From contig JAGAKC010000295.1 in the NCBI GenBank assembly GCA_017848155.1, positions 1-8,565 on the forward strand: a stretch of DNA of 8,565 nt, written 5' to 3'. Position numbers and translations under genes: made by a program. Below, in pieces: positions 1-6,166 of the stretch. Each line of letters begins with the position of its first letter. Position 1 is the stretch's first letter. The DNA comes from Oscillospiraceae bacterium (lineage in GTDB: Bacteria > Bacillota > Clostridia > Oscillospirales > Ruminococcaceae). The notes beneath the pieces were generated by a model. The model did no database searches. It had not been told where the DNA came from and saw only the letters and a program-made list of their open reading frames with translations.

Positions 1-500
1 ATCGGCATGCTGGGCGCTCCGATAAGCACTAACACCGTCAGATAGAACACGATCGTAGCAGCCTTTCCGAACCACTTTGCACCGCCGAGGTCCTGCCCCT
101 TTTTGAGGAACAGAAGTCCCACGACAAGCATTGTAACTTCCTTGATTACGATCATAAGAAACAGCGTCACAAGCAGCCACCATATGCTCCTGTATCTGAC
201 GATAAGGCACACCACCACCGCAGCCTGTGTCAGCTTATCCGCAAAAGGGTCCAGTGCTTTTCCGAGATCGGTGATCATATTGAACCTGCGTGCAATAAAT
301 CCATCAAGCGCATCAGTAATGCCTGATATCAACACGATGACCGCTGCAAGAACATAACCGCTGACGTCACTCTCATCTGCACTCTTCATCATGCCGTCCT
401 CCCAGAGGAAAACTATGACAAACACAGGGATAAGCAGGATACGTGCCACGGTAAGTAAATTCGGAAGTTTTGTAATATCCCGAAGCTCTAACTTCATCAT
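1..500 (-). CDS. pgsA: CDP-diacylglycerol--glycerol-3-phosphate 3-phosphatidyltransferase (PgsA), C-terminus cut by window edge
   Basis: This membrane enzyme joins CDP-diacylglycerol and glycerol-3-phosphate to make phosphatidylglycerophosphate, the first committed step of phosphatidylglycerol and cardiolipin synthesis. The visible 166 codons start MMKLELRDITKLPNLLTVAR, a typical PgsA opening. They contain the complete CDP-alcohol phosphatidyltransferase signature D-x2-DG-x2-AR-x8-G-x3-D-x3-D, with D63, D66, G67, A70, R71, G80, D84 and D88. Hydrophobic segments lie near residues 19-33, 48-62, 92-115 and 117-132, and the conserved-looking AKWFGKAAT follows at about 141-149. Family members are usually 180-200 residues, so roughly 15-35 residues lie beyond position 1. 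A strong ribosome site (AGAGGTGAT, 501-509) sits directly before two tandem ATGs at 500 and 497. The second has the better spacing, so the true start may be 497. The gene follows the polysaccharide gene by 53 bases and is probably cotranscribed with it. The family call is firm. Confidence 0.93.
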   Translation of the reverse strand, partial: MMKLELRDITKLPNLLTVARILLIPVFVIVFLWEDGMMKSADESDVSGYVLAAVIVLISGITDALDGFIARRFNMITDLGKALDPFADKLTQAAVVVCLIVRYRSIWWLLVTLFLMIVIKEVTMLVVGLLFLKKGQDLGGAKWFGKAATIVFYLTVLVLIGAPSMP

Positions 501-553
501 ATCACCTCTCGATGTCATACACAAGGCGTGATCCATTCCGCCACGACCTACAT

Positions 554-2704
554 TTACTCGTTTTCGTCTTTTTCTGTTGCTGCGCTTTCTTCAGCTGCCT
601 TATTCGCAAGGAAACGTGCCTGACGCTCCTTTGCCTTTTCAAGCATTGCATCCACATCAGCCTTTGTCGGATTGGGCGCAGGCTTTTTCTGCATTTTATC
701 ATTTATAAGGCTTTCTGCCAGCTGTCTGCCACGATCCTCATAATCGGACAGCTCCTCGGCTGTAGCTACAGGAGCCTTCTTCTTAACGACCGCTATATCG
801 TCAACATCAACTACCTCGTTTCTGTCGGCTCTGCGGTTGATCGTATTCAGCGCAGCGCCTGTACCAAGAAGTATCCAGAATACGGGAGCGACCGATACGA
901 CAGAGTCGTTGAACATTCCTGCCGCAAGATATCCTATTATACCAAGCATGACCGATATACCGTATATCTGCTCGATACGATATTCTTTTCTGAGCGCATA
1001 CAGTCTGAAGCAGTCAACGATATAGAAAACACATATTGCCAGGAACGCTATCAGCGCAATTAATCCGTTTGATACAAAGATCTGGAGATAAAGGTTATGC
1101 GCCTTGTCGATGGTAACATGGAAGCCCTCTGTATACTCCTCGGAGAAGGTGTAGGTGTAGTACTTTGCAAGGTAATCCGTCTGCGGGAACACGTATGCAA
1201 ACGTATCTGCGCCATAACCTGTGATAAGGCAATTTTTCAGCAGAGGAAGCGTTCTCGACCAGATATAGCCACGACCGGAACCTATCCTCTCCTTGCCCTC
1301 AAAGCCTATATGCTCTGCGTTTACAGGCAGTATCCTTTCGCCGACCTTGAGGTCGATCATGTGTATCTGCTTTTCGTTGTGCAGATGGAAAAGCAACGCA
1401 GATTCGTCAGTATCATAGAACCACATGAAGAAGCTGTCCATATAGTCCAGCTCGTCATCAGAGGATACGAATTCAAAGTTTATATCTTTGAAATCCTCGT
1501 CAGCAACTGTTATCATGCCACGATCATCTTCCAGCTCAAGGACATTTCCGGCAGAGTCGGTAAATCTGTAATCAAGGCTTTCCTGATCGAACGAGATAGT
1601 CAGCTTGTCGGTCTGTGTTTCAAACGAAACACTGCCATCCTTGTTGTGGGTTATCTCTCTTACGGGAAGCTGTGAATAGATATCAGCGTCCTCCGCAGGA
1701 ACGATAAGCTCTGTAATATCCTGGAACAGGGAAGGTATTCTTCCGAAAAGTCCGTTATCCGTAATGATATTAGCGCCAACCAGCACCACAGCCGCAGCGC
1801 CGACTACCGATACAGTGATCTTCCAGCGGCGGACGAGCACCCGTCCGAATACGATAAGACCCACCACAAATGCCGCCGCAACCGCAACGATACCACTTCT
1901 CGCAACACTGCCAAACAGCATGAAGATGGCCATAAGGTCAAATACGATAAGCAGTAGCTTCTGCCACACAGGCTTCACATAAAGAGTGAGCACCGTGAAC
2001 AGCGGTATTATCATACCTGTAAAGCTGCCGACATAGTTAGAGTGGTAAAGTGCGCCGTAAAGTGCGCCCTCTCCGAGGCTCTCCTCCTTAAGCTGCAGCA
2101 TATCAGCGTATTCCCTGTCAGTAAATACGGAACGGAACCAGTCATACTGGAACAGGTTATTATCGGTAACCTGGAATATGCCGTAGATAAAGTTCACGCC
2201 TGTACAGATAAACAGCGCAAGGATTATATATCTGAAATTCTGTGTTTTCCTGAAAGCATACATCGTGAAAAGGAACATCACGAAGTAGCATGCGGTAGTA
2301 TAAAATCCCTCTGCCCTGTCAAAGGCTCCGAAAAAGGCTACCTCGGGATATGCGGAGCCAAGCGCTGAGAAAAGCGCCATCAGCACATAAACGACTGATG
2401 CGCCCGTATAGACCAGCGTGCGCTTCTCTACTCGTCTGAAAAGGAAAACACAGCACATAAGCGCCACAGACATCATGATGATGGCAAACACCACCACCGC
2501 AAATGCCTTACACTGCGAGAAGATATCTATCAGCAGATACGTGCCGTCCTCGGCGGCGGTCGCCGAAAACATCTTGAATGTTTCTACCAGACTTGACGTT
2601 GCGAATGTTACCTGCATAAGCGTCGGAATAAGGGCGAGCGCCACAACAGCAGGCAGGAATATCGCCAGCGCAGTAAGGTCTGTCTTCTGGGTTTCGTTCT
2701 TCAT
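554..2704 (-). other. Domain region: O-antigen ligase/polymerase (Wzy_C-type) part with its own possible start at M489
   Basis: From M489 (MKNETQKTDLTALAIF) the frame encodes a full 716-residue multi-spanning protein. Helices lie at about 498-520, 553-578, 584-604, 624-640, 647-668, 712-734, 737-755, 757-776, 786-801, 1032-1056, 1066-1085 and 1092-1110. A long hydrophilic stretch (802-962) precedes the Wzy_C signature GSGRGYIW, GYGADTF and HNLYLQ, so it probably lies outside the membrane. A charged tail (1111-1204), rich in Lys, Glu and Ala with helix and coiled-coil character, should be cytoplasmic. GGAG at 2714-2717, nine bases before the ATG at 2704, could serve as a ribosome site. Wzy polymerase, O-antigen-type ligase and cell-wall glycopolymer ligase cannot be separated by sequence alone. 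Confidence 0.75.
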
Positions 2705-4114
2705 TATCTTTTTCTCCGGTTTGGTCTTTTTTGTCTTTTTGTTCAGCTTTTCACTGTTCATGAATCCACTGAGAGCAGTCTTGACAAGTATAGATATATC
2801 AAGAAAGATGTTCCAGCTCTCTATGTACTCTATATCACATTCGATCCTTTTTTCAATGGATGTATCACCACGGAAGCCTCTCACCTGTGCAAGCCCCGTC
2901 ATGCCTGGCTTTACCTGATGCTTTATCATATACATCGGGATGCTCTTTTTGAAGCTCTCCACAAAGAATGGCAGCTCGGGACGGGGACCGACAAGGCTCA
3001 TATCACCTTTCAGGACGTTGAACAGCTGCGGCAGCTCGTCTATCGAGAATTTTCGAATGAACGCACCGAATCTTGTCTTTCTCGGGTCGTTGTCAGTGCT
3101 CCACGCTGTATCGGATGTGTCATTGTCCTTCATGGATTTCAGCTTGTACATCGTGAATATCTTTTTGTTCAGTCCGACACGTTGCTGCCTGAAGATCACC
3201 TTTCCACCCATGGTCGCCTTTATCACGATGGCCGAGACCAGCATCACAGGTGAAGAAAGTATAAGCAGCACCAGCGAGCCGATGATATCCATCGCCCTTT
3301 TCATGAAGGCGTTACCGATATTATCCAACGGTATGCGACGTATATTCATCATCGGAATACCGCCGACCACGTCAAATGACGGACTGGTGGTCATATATTT
3401 GTATATCGAAGGGATAACAGATATCTTTGTACCCGTAAGCTCACAGGCTTCTACAGCGTCGCCGAGATGCACCGTTTCCTCTGCATCCAGAGCACATACT
3501 ACCTCGCTGTAGCTGCGCCTGTCCAGTACGTTGAATATATCATCGAAGCTGCCAAGCCGCTTTGCGTCAAGACCTTCCGCATCCGCAATGTAGCCAGCGC
3601 ACTCGAAGCCCATCTGAGTTTCAGCACGTATAACATCAAGATAATGAGCGGCAGTTTCTCCACCACCGATAATGACCACGTGCTTTTTATTGTAACCACT
3701 GCTTCTGAATCTTTTCAGTGAATTGCGCAGGATAAACCTTTTGAGTGCGATTATAAAAAAATCCAGCACAAGGAATATTGCAAGCGCAAGACGAGAGAAA
3801 TTGAATATCTTCACGATGTACAGCATTGCAATGATTATCATGCCGTCCATCAGGAATGCCTGAAATATCCGCCACAGCTCCCTGCCGAAGGTGCTTGTCC
3901 TGAATGAATCATAAAGACCCATGCAGCCATAAGTGATGAGCTGGATAGGTATAAACACCAGAGCCAGCTTTATATAATCTATCAGAGGATAGTTTCTGTC
4001 AAAAACAAGCAAATTGAAAACAAGGAGGTAGGATATCACGACCGCAACAAGAGAAACCGCCGCATCGCTGATAACATTCAGCCTGTTGAACAGTTTCTGG
4101 TTTTCTTTTATCAT
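554..4114 (-). CDS. Sugar-1-phosphate transferase (WbaP/WcaJ-like) joined in frame to an O-antigen ligase/polymerase-like membrane protein
   Basis: One open frame encodes two normally separate polysaccharide proteins. It stays open to an ATG at 4168 (1204 codons; residues numbered from there), but I choose the ATG at 4114 (M19). M19 has GGAAAGGG five bases upstream, while 4168 has no ribosome site and lies about 10 bases from the predicted transcription start. Residues 19-470 are a polyisoprenyl-phosphate hexose-1-phosphate transferase. They comprise four membrane segments (about 34-150), a Rossmann-like region with VVIIGGG at 164-170, and the catalytic domain from 290 with KRAMDI, FRQQRVG, SIDELPQ (Asp377-Glu378 is the expected catalytic pair), GDMSLVGPRPE and VKPGMTGLAQVRG. 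It would load the first sugar phosphate onto undecaprenyl phosphate. After a Lys-rich linker (473-488), M489 begins a Wzy_C-type polymerase/ligase of 716 residues with many membrane helices, GSGRGYIW at 963-970, and HNLYLQ at 1024-1029. That part would polymerise or transfer the glycan outside the membrane. Whether one protein or two are made is open; see the junction entry. Confidence 0.85.
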   Translation of the reverse strand: MIKENQKLFNRLNVISDAAVSLVAVVISYLLVFNLLVFDRNYPLIDYIKLALVFIPIQLITYGCMGLYDSFRTSTFGRELWRIFQAFLMDGMIIIAMLYIVKIFNFSRLALAIFLVLDFFIIALKRFILRNSLKRFRSSGYNKKHVVIIGGGETAAHYLDVIRAETQMGFECAGYIADAEGLDAKRLGSFDDIFNVLDRRSYSEVVCALDAEETVHLGDAVEACELTGTKISVIPSIYKYMTTSPSFDVVGGIPMMNIRRIPLDNIGNAFMKRAMDIIGSLVLLILSSPVMLVSAIVIKATMGGKVIFRQQRVGLNKKIFTMYKLKSMKDNDTSDTAWSTDNDPRKTRFGAFIRKFSIDELPQLFNVLKGDMSLVGPRPELPFFVESFKKSIPMYMIKHQVKPGMTGLAQVRGFRGDTSIEKRIECDIEYIESWNIFLDISILVKTALSGFMNSEKLNKKTKKTKPEKKIMKNETQKTDLTALAIFLPAVVALALIPTLMQVTFATSSLVETFKMFSATAAEDGTYLLIDIFSQCKAFAVVVFAIIMMSVALMCCVFLFRRVEKRTLVYTGASVVYVLMALFSALGSAYPEVAFFGAFDRAEGFYTTACYFVMFLFTMYAFRKTQNFRYIILALFICTGVNFIYGIFQVTDNNLFQYDWFRSVFTDREYADMLQLKEESLGEGALYGALYHSNYVGSFTGMIIPLFTVLTLYVKPVWQKLLLIVFDLMAIFMLFGSVARSGIVAVAAAFVVGLIVFGRVLVRRWKITVSVVGAAAVVLVGANIITDNGLFGRIPSLFQDITELIVPAEDADIYSQLPVREITHNKDGSVSFETQTDKLTISFDQESLDYRFTDSAGNVLELEDDRGMITVADEDFKDINFEFVSSDDELDYMDSFFMWFYDTDESALLFHLHNEKQIHMIDLKVGERILPVNAEHIGFEGKERIGSGRGYIWSRTLPLLKNCLITGYGADTFAYVFPQTDYLAKYYTYTFSEEYTEGFHVTIDKAHNLYLQIFVSNGLIALIAFLAICVFYIVDCFRLYALRKEYRIEQIYGISVMLGIIGYLAAGMFNDSVVSVAPVFWILLGTGAALNTINRRADRNEVVDVDDIAVVKKKAPVATAEELSDYEDRGRQLAESLINDKMQKKPAPNPTKADVDAMLEKAKERQARFLANKAAEESAATEKDENE
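2701..2743 (-). promoter_or_regulatory. Fusion junction: A-runs, internal ribosome site and hidden TAATG stop/start
   Basis: Read on the minus strand, this stretch has an A5 run (2736-2740), an A6 run (2727-2732), GGAG (2714-2717), another A5 (2709-2713) and then ATG (2704-2702), which is in frame with the long ORF. In the +1 frame TAA (2706-2704) overlaps this ATG as TAATG and is followed at once by TGA (2703-2701). Removing one A from the A6 run would make the upstream protein end in that TAA. The arrangement matches a translationally coupled gene pair. The in-frame heptamer A AAA AAG (2732-2726) is also a classic slippery sequence. The bases are directly visible; the function is inferred. 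Confidence 0.6.
2705..4114 (-). other. Domain region: polyisoprenyl-phosphate hexose-1-phosphate transferase part
   Basis: This half is complete by family standards. It runs from the four-helix N-terminal membrane region through the CoA_binding_3-like Rossmann segment to the bac_transf catalytic domain. The domain ends with YIESWNIFLDISILVKT, which is where stand-alone members normally stop. If translation ended in the alternative (+1) frame through the A-rich stretch, the protein would finish with the basic tail KRPNRRKR and a TAA at 2704-2706, about 470 residues from M19. That is an ordinary length for the family. The sugar used cannot be told from sequence; Gal, Glc and GlcNAc/diNAcBac transferases share these motifs. 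Confidence 0.85.
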
Positions 4115-4127
4115 AATTACCCTTTCC
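4115..4127 (-). promoter_or_regulatory. Ribosome binding site that supports the start at 4114
   Basis: GGAAAGGG (4127-4120) lies five bases before the ATG at 4114. The upstream in-frame ATG at 4168 has only GCGTAGT before it and no purine-rich site. This decides the start in favour of MIKENQKLFNRLNVIS, which also resembles the usual N-terminus of this transferase family. Confidence 0.65.
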
Positions 4128-4184
4128 ACTATCCTGGCGAAATACTGCAAAAGCGCATATTTCGCCATACTACGCTATTATATA

Positions 4185-4213
4185 ATTATATCATATTTCA
4201 CATTGCTATGCAA
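4185..4213 (-). promoter_or_regulatory. Predicted sigma-A promoter with extended -10 for the polysaccharide/pgsA unit
   Basis: On the minus strand a perfect TATAAT (4190-4185) is preceded by TGA, giving the extended -10 TGnTATAAT. A weak -35, TTGCAT (4213-4208), sits at exactly 17 bases spacing. A second perfect TATAAT overlaps at 4182-4177 but has no convincing -35. Transcription should begin near 4178, leaving a leader of about 64 bases before the ATG at 4114. Confidence 0.6.
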
Positions 4214-4316
4214 CACGTACATTTACTAAATTATTTCCTTATAATACATTTTTTTTGACATTTTGAGATAATATTTTTTCACGATCATCTATGTTTATCC
4301 TCTTTTGTAAACAATT

Positions 4317-4348
4317 TGACCGCCGAAGATAACTTCCCTCGGCGGTCA
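4317..4348 (-). terminator. Strong hairpin directly after rnhA, possible bidirectional terminator
   Basis: TGACCGCCGA (4317-4326) pairs perfectly with TCGGCGGTCA (4339-4348) around a 12-base loop. The stem begins four bases beyond the rnhA stop codon, where a terminator is expected. On the minus strand the tail is AAATTGTTTAC, a weak T-tract. On the plus strand it is ATTTTTTATT, a better one. It therefore looks like a bidirectional terminator, although no plus-strand gene is seen upstream of it. Confidence 0.65.
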
Positions 4349-4352
4349 TTTT

Positions 4353-4796
4353 TTATTGCGCTGAAAACAAGTCACGCTGCTGCACGGCAAGTCTGTCGCA
4401 TCGCTCGTTTTCCTCGTGTCCTGCGTGTCCCTTTATCCAGCAGAATTCAACGTCGTGTATTTCCAGCAATTCAAGCAGCCTCTGCCATAGGTCAGGATTC
4501 AACGCAGGCTTTCCGTCGCTTTTTTTCCAGCCACGCTTTCTCCAGCCTGCTGCCCAGCCCTTTGTTATGCCATCAACAACATACTTGCTGTCTGTTGTCA
4601 GCTTCACCTTGCACGGAAATTTCAGTGCTGCAAGCGCTGTTATAACACCTGTCAGCTCCATCCTGTTATTTGTGGTGTGAGCATCTCCGCCGCTAAGCTC
4701 CTTTTCTCTTCCATCGCAGCGAAGTATCGCACCATAACCACCGGGGCCGGGATTACCACTGCATGCTCCGTCTGTAAAAATTTCTACATATTTCAT
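4353..4796 (-). CDS. rnhA: Ribonuclease HI
   Basis: This cytoplasmic enzyme cuts the RNA strand of RNA-DNA hybrids, clearing R-loops and replication primers. The 147-residue product is close to the usual length (E. coli 155) and all catalytic residues are present: D9 in [18 protein letters not shown]47 in NNRMELTG, D69 in [11 protein letters not shown]124 in IKGHAGH and D134 in ERCDRLA. The segment [17 protein letters not shown] (81-97) is the basic handle loop of the bacterial HI type. AAAGGGG (4804-4810) lies seven bases before the ATG at 4796. The gene stands alone between two hairpins, after the sugar-permease operon and before the polysaccharide unit. I see no clear promoter in the 55 bases upstream, so expression may depend on read-through or on a promoter inside the permease gene. 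No defects are visible. Confidence 0.97.
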   Translation of the reverse strand: MKYVEIFTDGACSGNPGPGGYGAILRCDGREKELSGGDAHTTNNRMELTGVITALAALKFPCKVKLTTDSKYVVDGITKGWAAGWRKRGWKKSDGKPALNPDLWQRLLELLEIHDVEFCWIKGHAGHEENERCDRLAVQQRDLFSAQ

Positions 4797-4818
4797 CTCT
4801 TATCCCCTTTTATCCAGC

Positions 4819-4843
4819 AAAACAGCCTCCTTACGGAGGCTGT
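4819..4843 (-). terminator. Rho-independent terminator of the permease operon
   Basis: Read on the minus strand, ACAGCCTCC (4843-4835) pairs with GGAGGCTGT (4830-4822) in a nine-base-pair stem with a GTAA tetraloop, followed by a short T-tract (TTTTG counting the last stem base). It lies eight bases after the TAA of the MalG-type permease. The short T-run suggests incomplete termination, which would let some transcripts reach rnhA. Confidence 0.75.
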
Positions 4844-4851
4844 ATGTTTTA

Positions 4852-6150
4852 TTAGTTTGCAAGACCTGCACGCTCGATACCTTCTGTAAAGTACTTCTGG
4901 AGGAAGATATACATGATAACGATAGGAGCGATAGCAAGCAGACAGCCAGCTTCCATCCATACGATGAAGTCTGTAGCACGGCCTATCTCACCTGTGAGGT
5001 ACATGGAGATAAGGTTTGCAACGGAGTCTATCTTCAGGGAGATCGTGTTGCCCTGTGTAAAGTACATGGAGGAAACATAGAAGTCGTTCCAGTACCATAC
5101 GATTGAGAAGATAAACACTGTCAGGAATGAGCTTGCCGCATTGGGAACCATTACGCTGATAAAGGTCTTGAACGGACCGCATCCGTCAAGGTACGCAGCA
5201 TCCTCAAGCTCCTTGGGAAGTCCACGGAAGAACTGTCTGAACAGATAAATGAACAGACCCGAACGGATACCGTTACAGAAGAACGCAGGGATGTACATTG
5301 CCCAGTTTATATCAACAAGGGAAATGGAGTCGCCTAAAAGCCCGTTCAGCAGACCGAATACGTCAAAGTATCTGAAGCCCATGTACTGAGGGATAAGGAT
5401 GATCTGTGTGGGAACGATGATCTGCAGGATAACTATTCCGAACAGTATACCCTTGCCCTTGAACTTGAATCGTGCAAATCCATAACCTGTCATCGCACAT
5501 GTGGCAACCTGAAGTATCGACGAAACGATGTTAAGTACGATCGTGCTCCACAGCGTCTGCGGATACGATATTGCTTCCCATATCTCAGAGAAGTTTTCAA
5601 GACGGATGGTCTTAGGTATCCACATTACAGAGGGGTCGTTCATCTCCGACTGAGGACGCAGCGATGTAGACACCATGTAGATAATGGGATACAGGATTAC
5701 GAAGGAAAGACCGAATACAATGATAAATCTGAAGAACGGCCAGATATAGCTGGATATCCTGCGCCAGAAAATGTAGCGATAATGCTTCTTTTCCTTATCG
5801 GTATAGTGACGATAATTCTTGATGATATCAAAGTTCGACACACGATAGTCGTCTTTCTTTTTCTTTTCCTTCTTAGGCTTCTTTTCGGTCGCAACGGGTG
5901 TGACCACTGCGGAAGCCGCTTCCATATTAATGTCAGCGATAGGTTCGGCAGCAGGGGCTGCGGGAGCTACGGGTGCAGCGGGTGCAGCCTGAGGTGCAGC
6001 AGCACCAAACTCTGCGGCAAATGCAGCCGCTGCAGAGGACTGATCCTCTGCCACGGGTGCAGCCATTGTATCCGATGTTACATTTTCAGCAGGCTGATTA
6101 GCAACATTTGTATTCTCCCCGTTGGGGAAGCCGAAATTATTTTCTGTCAC
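4852..6150 (-). CDS. Carbohydrate ABC transporter permease, MalG type, with long Ala/Pro-rich N-terminal extension
   Basis: This is one of two inner permease subunits of a sugar importer of the binding-protein-dependent transport family. The conserved core (about 131-432) has six predicted helices near 137-161, 203-225, 235-256, 282-304, 340-356 and 396-418. It also has the EAA loop that contacts the ATPase, EDAAYLDGCG at 316-325 followed by VP at 335-336, and the family-typical WYWNDF at 352-357. The protein has 432 residues against about 270-300 for typical MalG-type subunits. The excess is an N-terminal Ala/Pro-rich stretch (about 30-90), then a Lys-rich block (KKPKKEKKKK) and a charged segment before the first helix. 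Translation starts at GTG (6150), eight bases after a perfect AGGAGG (6163-6158). An ATG at 6156 between them gives only six codons. The gene follows the MalF-type gene by 13 bases. The exact sugar is unknown. Confidence 0.93.
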   Translation of the reverse strand: MTENNFGFPNGENTNVANQPAENVTSDTMAAPVAEDQSSAAAAFAAEFGAAAPQAAPAAPVAPAAPAAEPIADINMEAASAVVTPVATEKKPKKEKKKKDDYRVSNFDIIKNYRHYTDKEKKHYRYIFWRRISSYIWPFFRFIIVFGLSFVILYPIIYMVSTSLRPQSEMNDPSVMWIPKTIRLENFSEIWEAISYPQTLWSTIVLNIVSSILQVATCAMTGYGFARFKFKGKGILFGIVILQIIVPTQIILIPQYMGFRYFDVFGLLNGLLGDSISLVDINWAMYIPAFFCNGIRSGLFIYLFRQFFRGLPKELEDAAYLDGCGPFKTFISVMVPNAASSFLTVFIFSIVWYWNDFYVSSMYFTQGNTISLKIDSVANLISMYLTGEIGRATDFIVWMEAGCLLAIAPIVIMYIFLQKYFTEGIERAGLAN

Positions 6151-6166
6151 TTCTCATACCTCCTTA
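6151..6166 (-). promoter_or_regulatory. Consensus ribosome site that selects a GTG start
   Basis: TAAGGAGGTATGAGAAGTG reads from the stop codon of the MalF-type gene (TAA, 6166-6164) through AGGAGG (6163-6158) to GTG at 6150. The TAA is part of the ribosome-site motif, so the ribosome ending one permease is placed to start the next. The intervening ATG (6156-6154) runs into TAA after six codons and is too close to the site. Confidence 0.8.

Larger units (their letters stand above)
4169..4352. other. AT-rich intergenic region between rnhA and the polysaccharide gene
   Basis: This 184-base gap contains the hairpin just after rnhA (4317-4348) and the extended -10 promoter (4185-4213). The middle is very AT-rich with T- and A-runs. 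A minus-strand mini-frame (4226-4288, 20 codons, Lys/Tyr-rich) has AGAGG ten bases before its ATG, but nothing supports it as a real gene. No tRNA or known riboswitch pattern was seen. Confidence 0.6.

Noticed and set aside
512..1675. Plus-strand frames of 183 and 192 codons opposite the polymerase gene
   Set aside because: They overlap a well-supported minus-strand membrane protein completely, have no ribosome site I can see, and resemble no family.
4255..4283. Plus-strand TTGACA as a possible -35 element
   Set aside because: No -10-like hexamer lies 16-18 bases downstream (TTCACG instead), and no plus-strand gene follows.
4226..4288. Twenty-codon minus-strand frame with AGAGG ten bases upstream, between rnhA and the polysaccharide promoter
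   Set aside because: It is very short, AT-driven (Lys/Tyr/Ile) and has no promoter of its own. It could arise by chance in this AT-rich gap.
4353..4796. RNase H domain as part of a retroelement or defence reverse transcriptase
   Set aside because: It is a complete stand-alone RNase HI of normal length with a ribosome site and no reverse transcriptase next to it.
5940..6010. Repeated GCAGC/GGTGCAGC units that might be a DNA repeat array
   Set aside because: They are explained by Ala and Pro codons of the permease extension. The spacing is irregular and there is no unit conserved enough for a CRISPR or tandem-repeat call.
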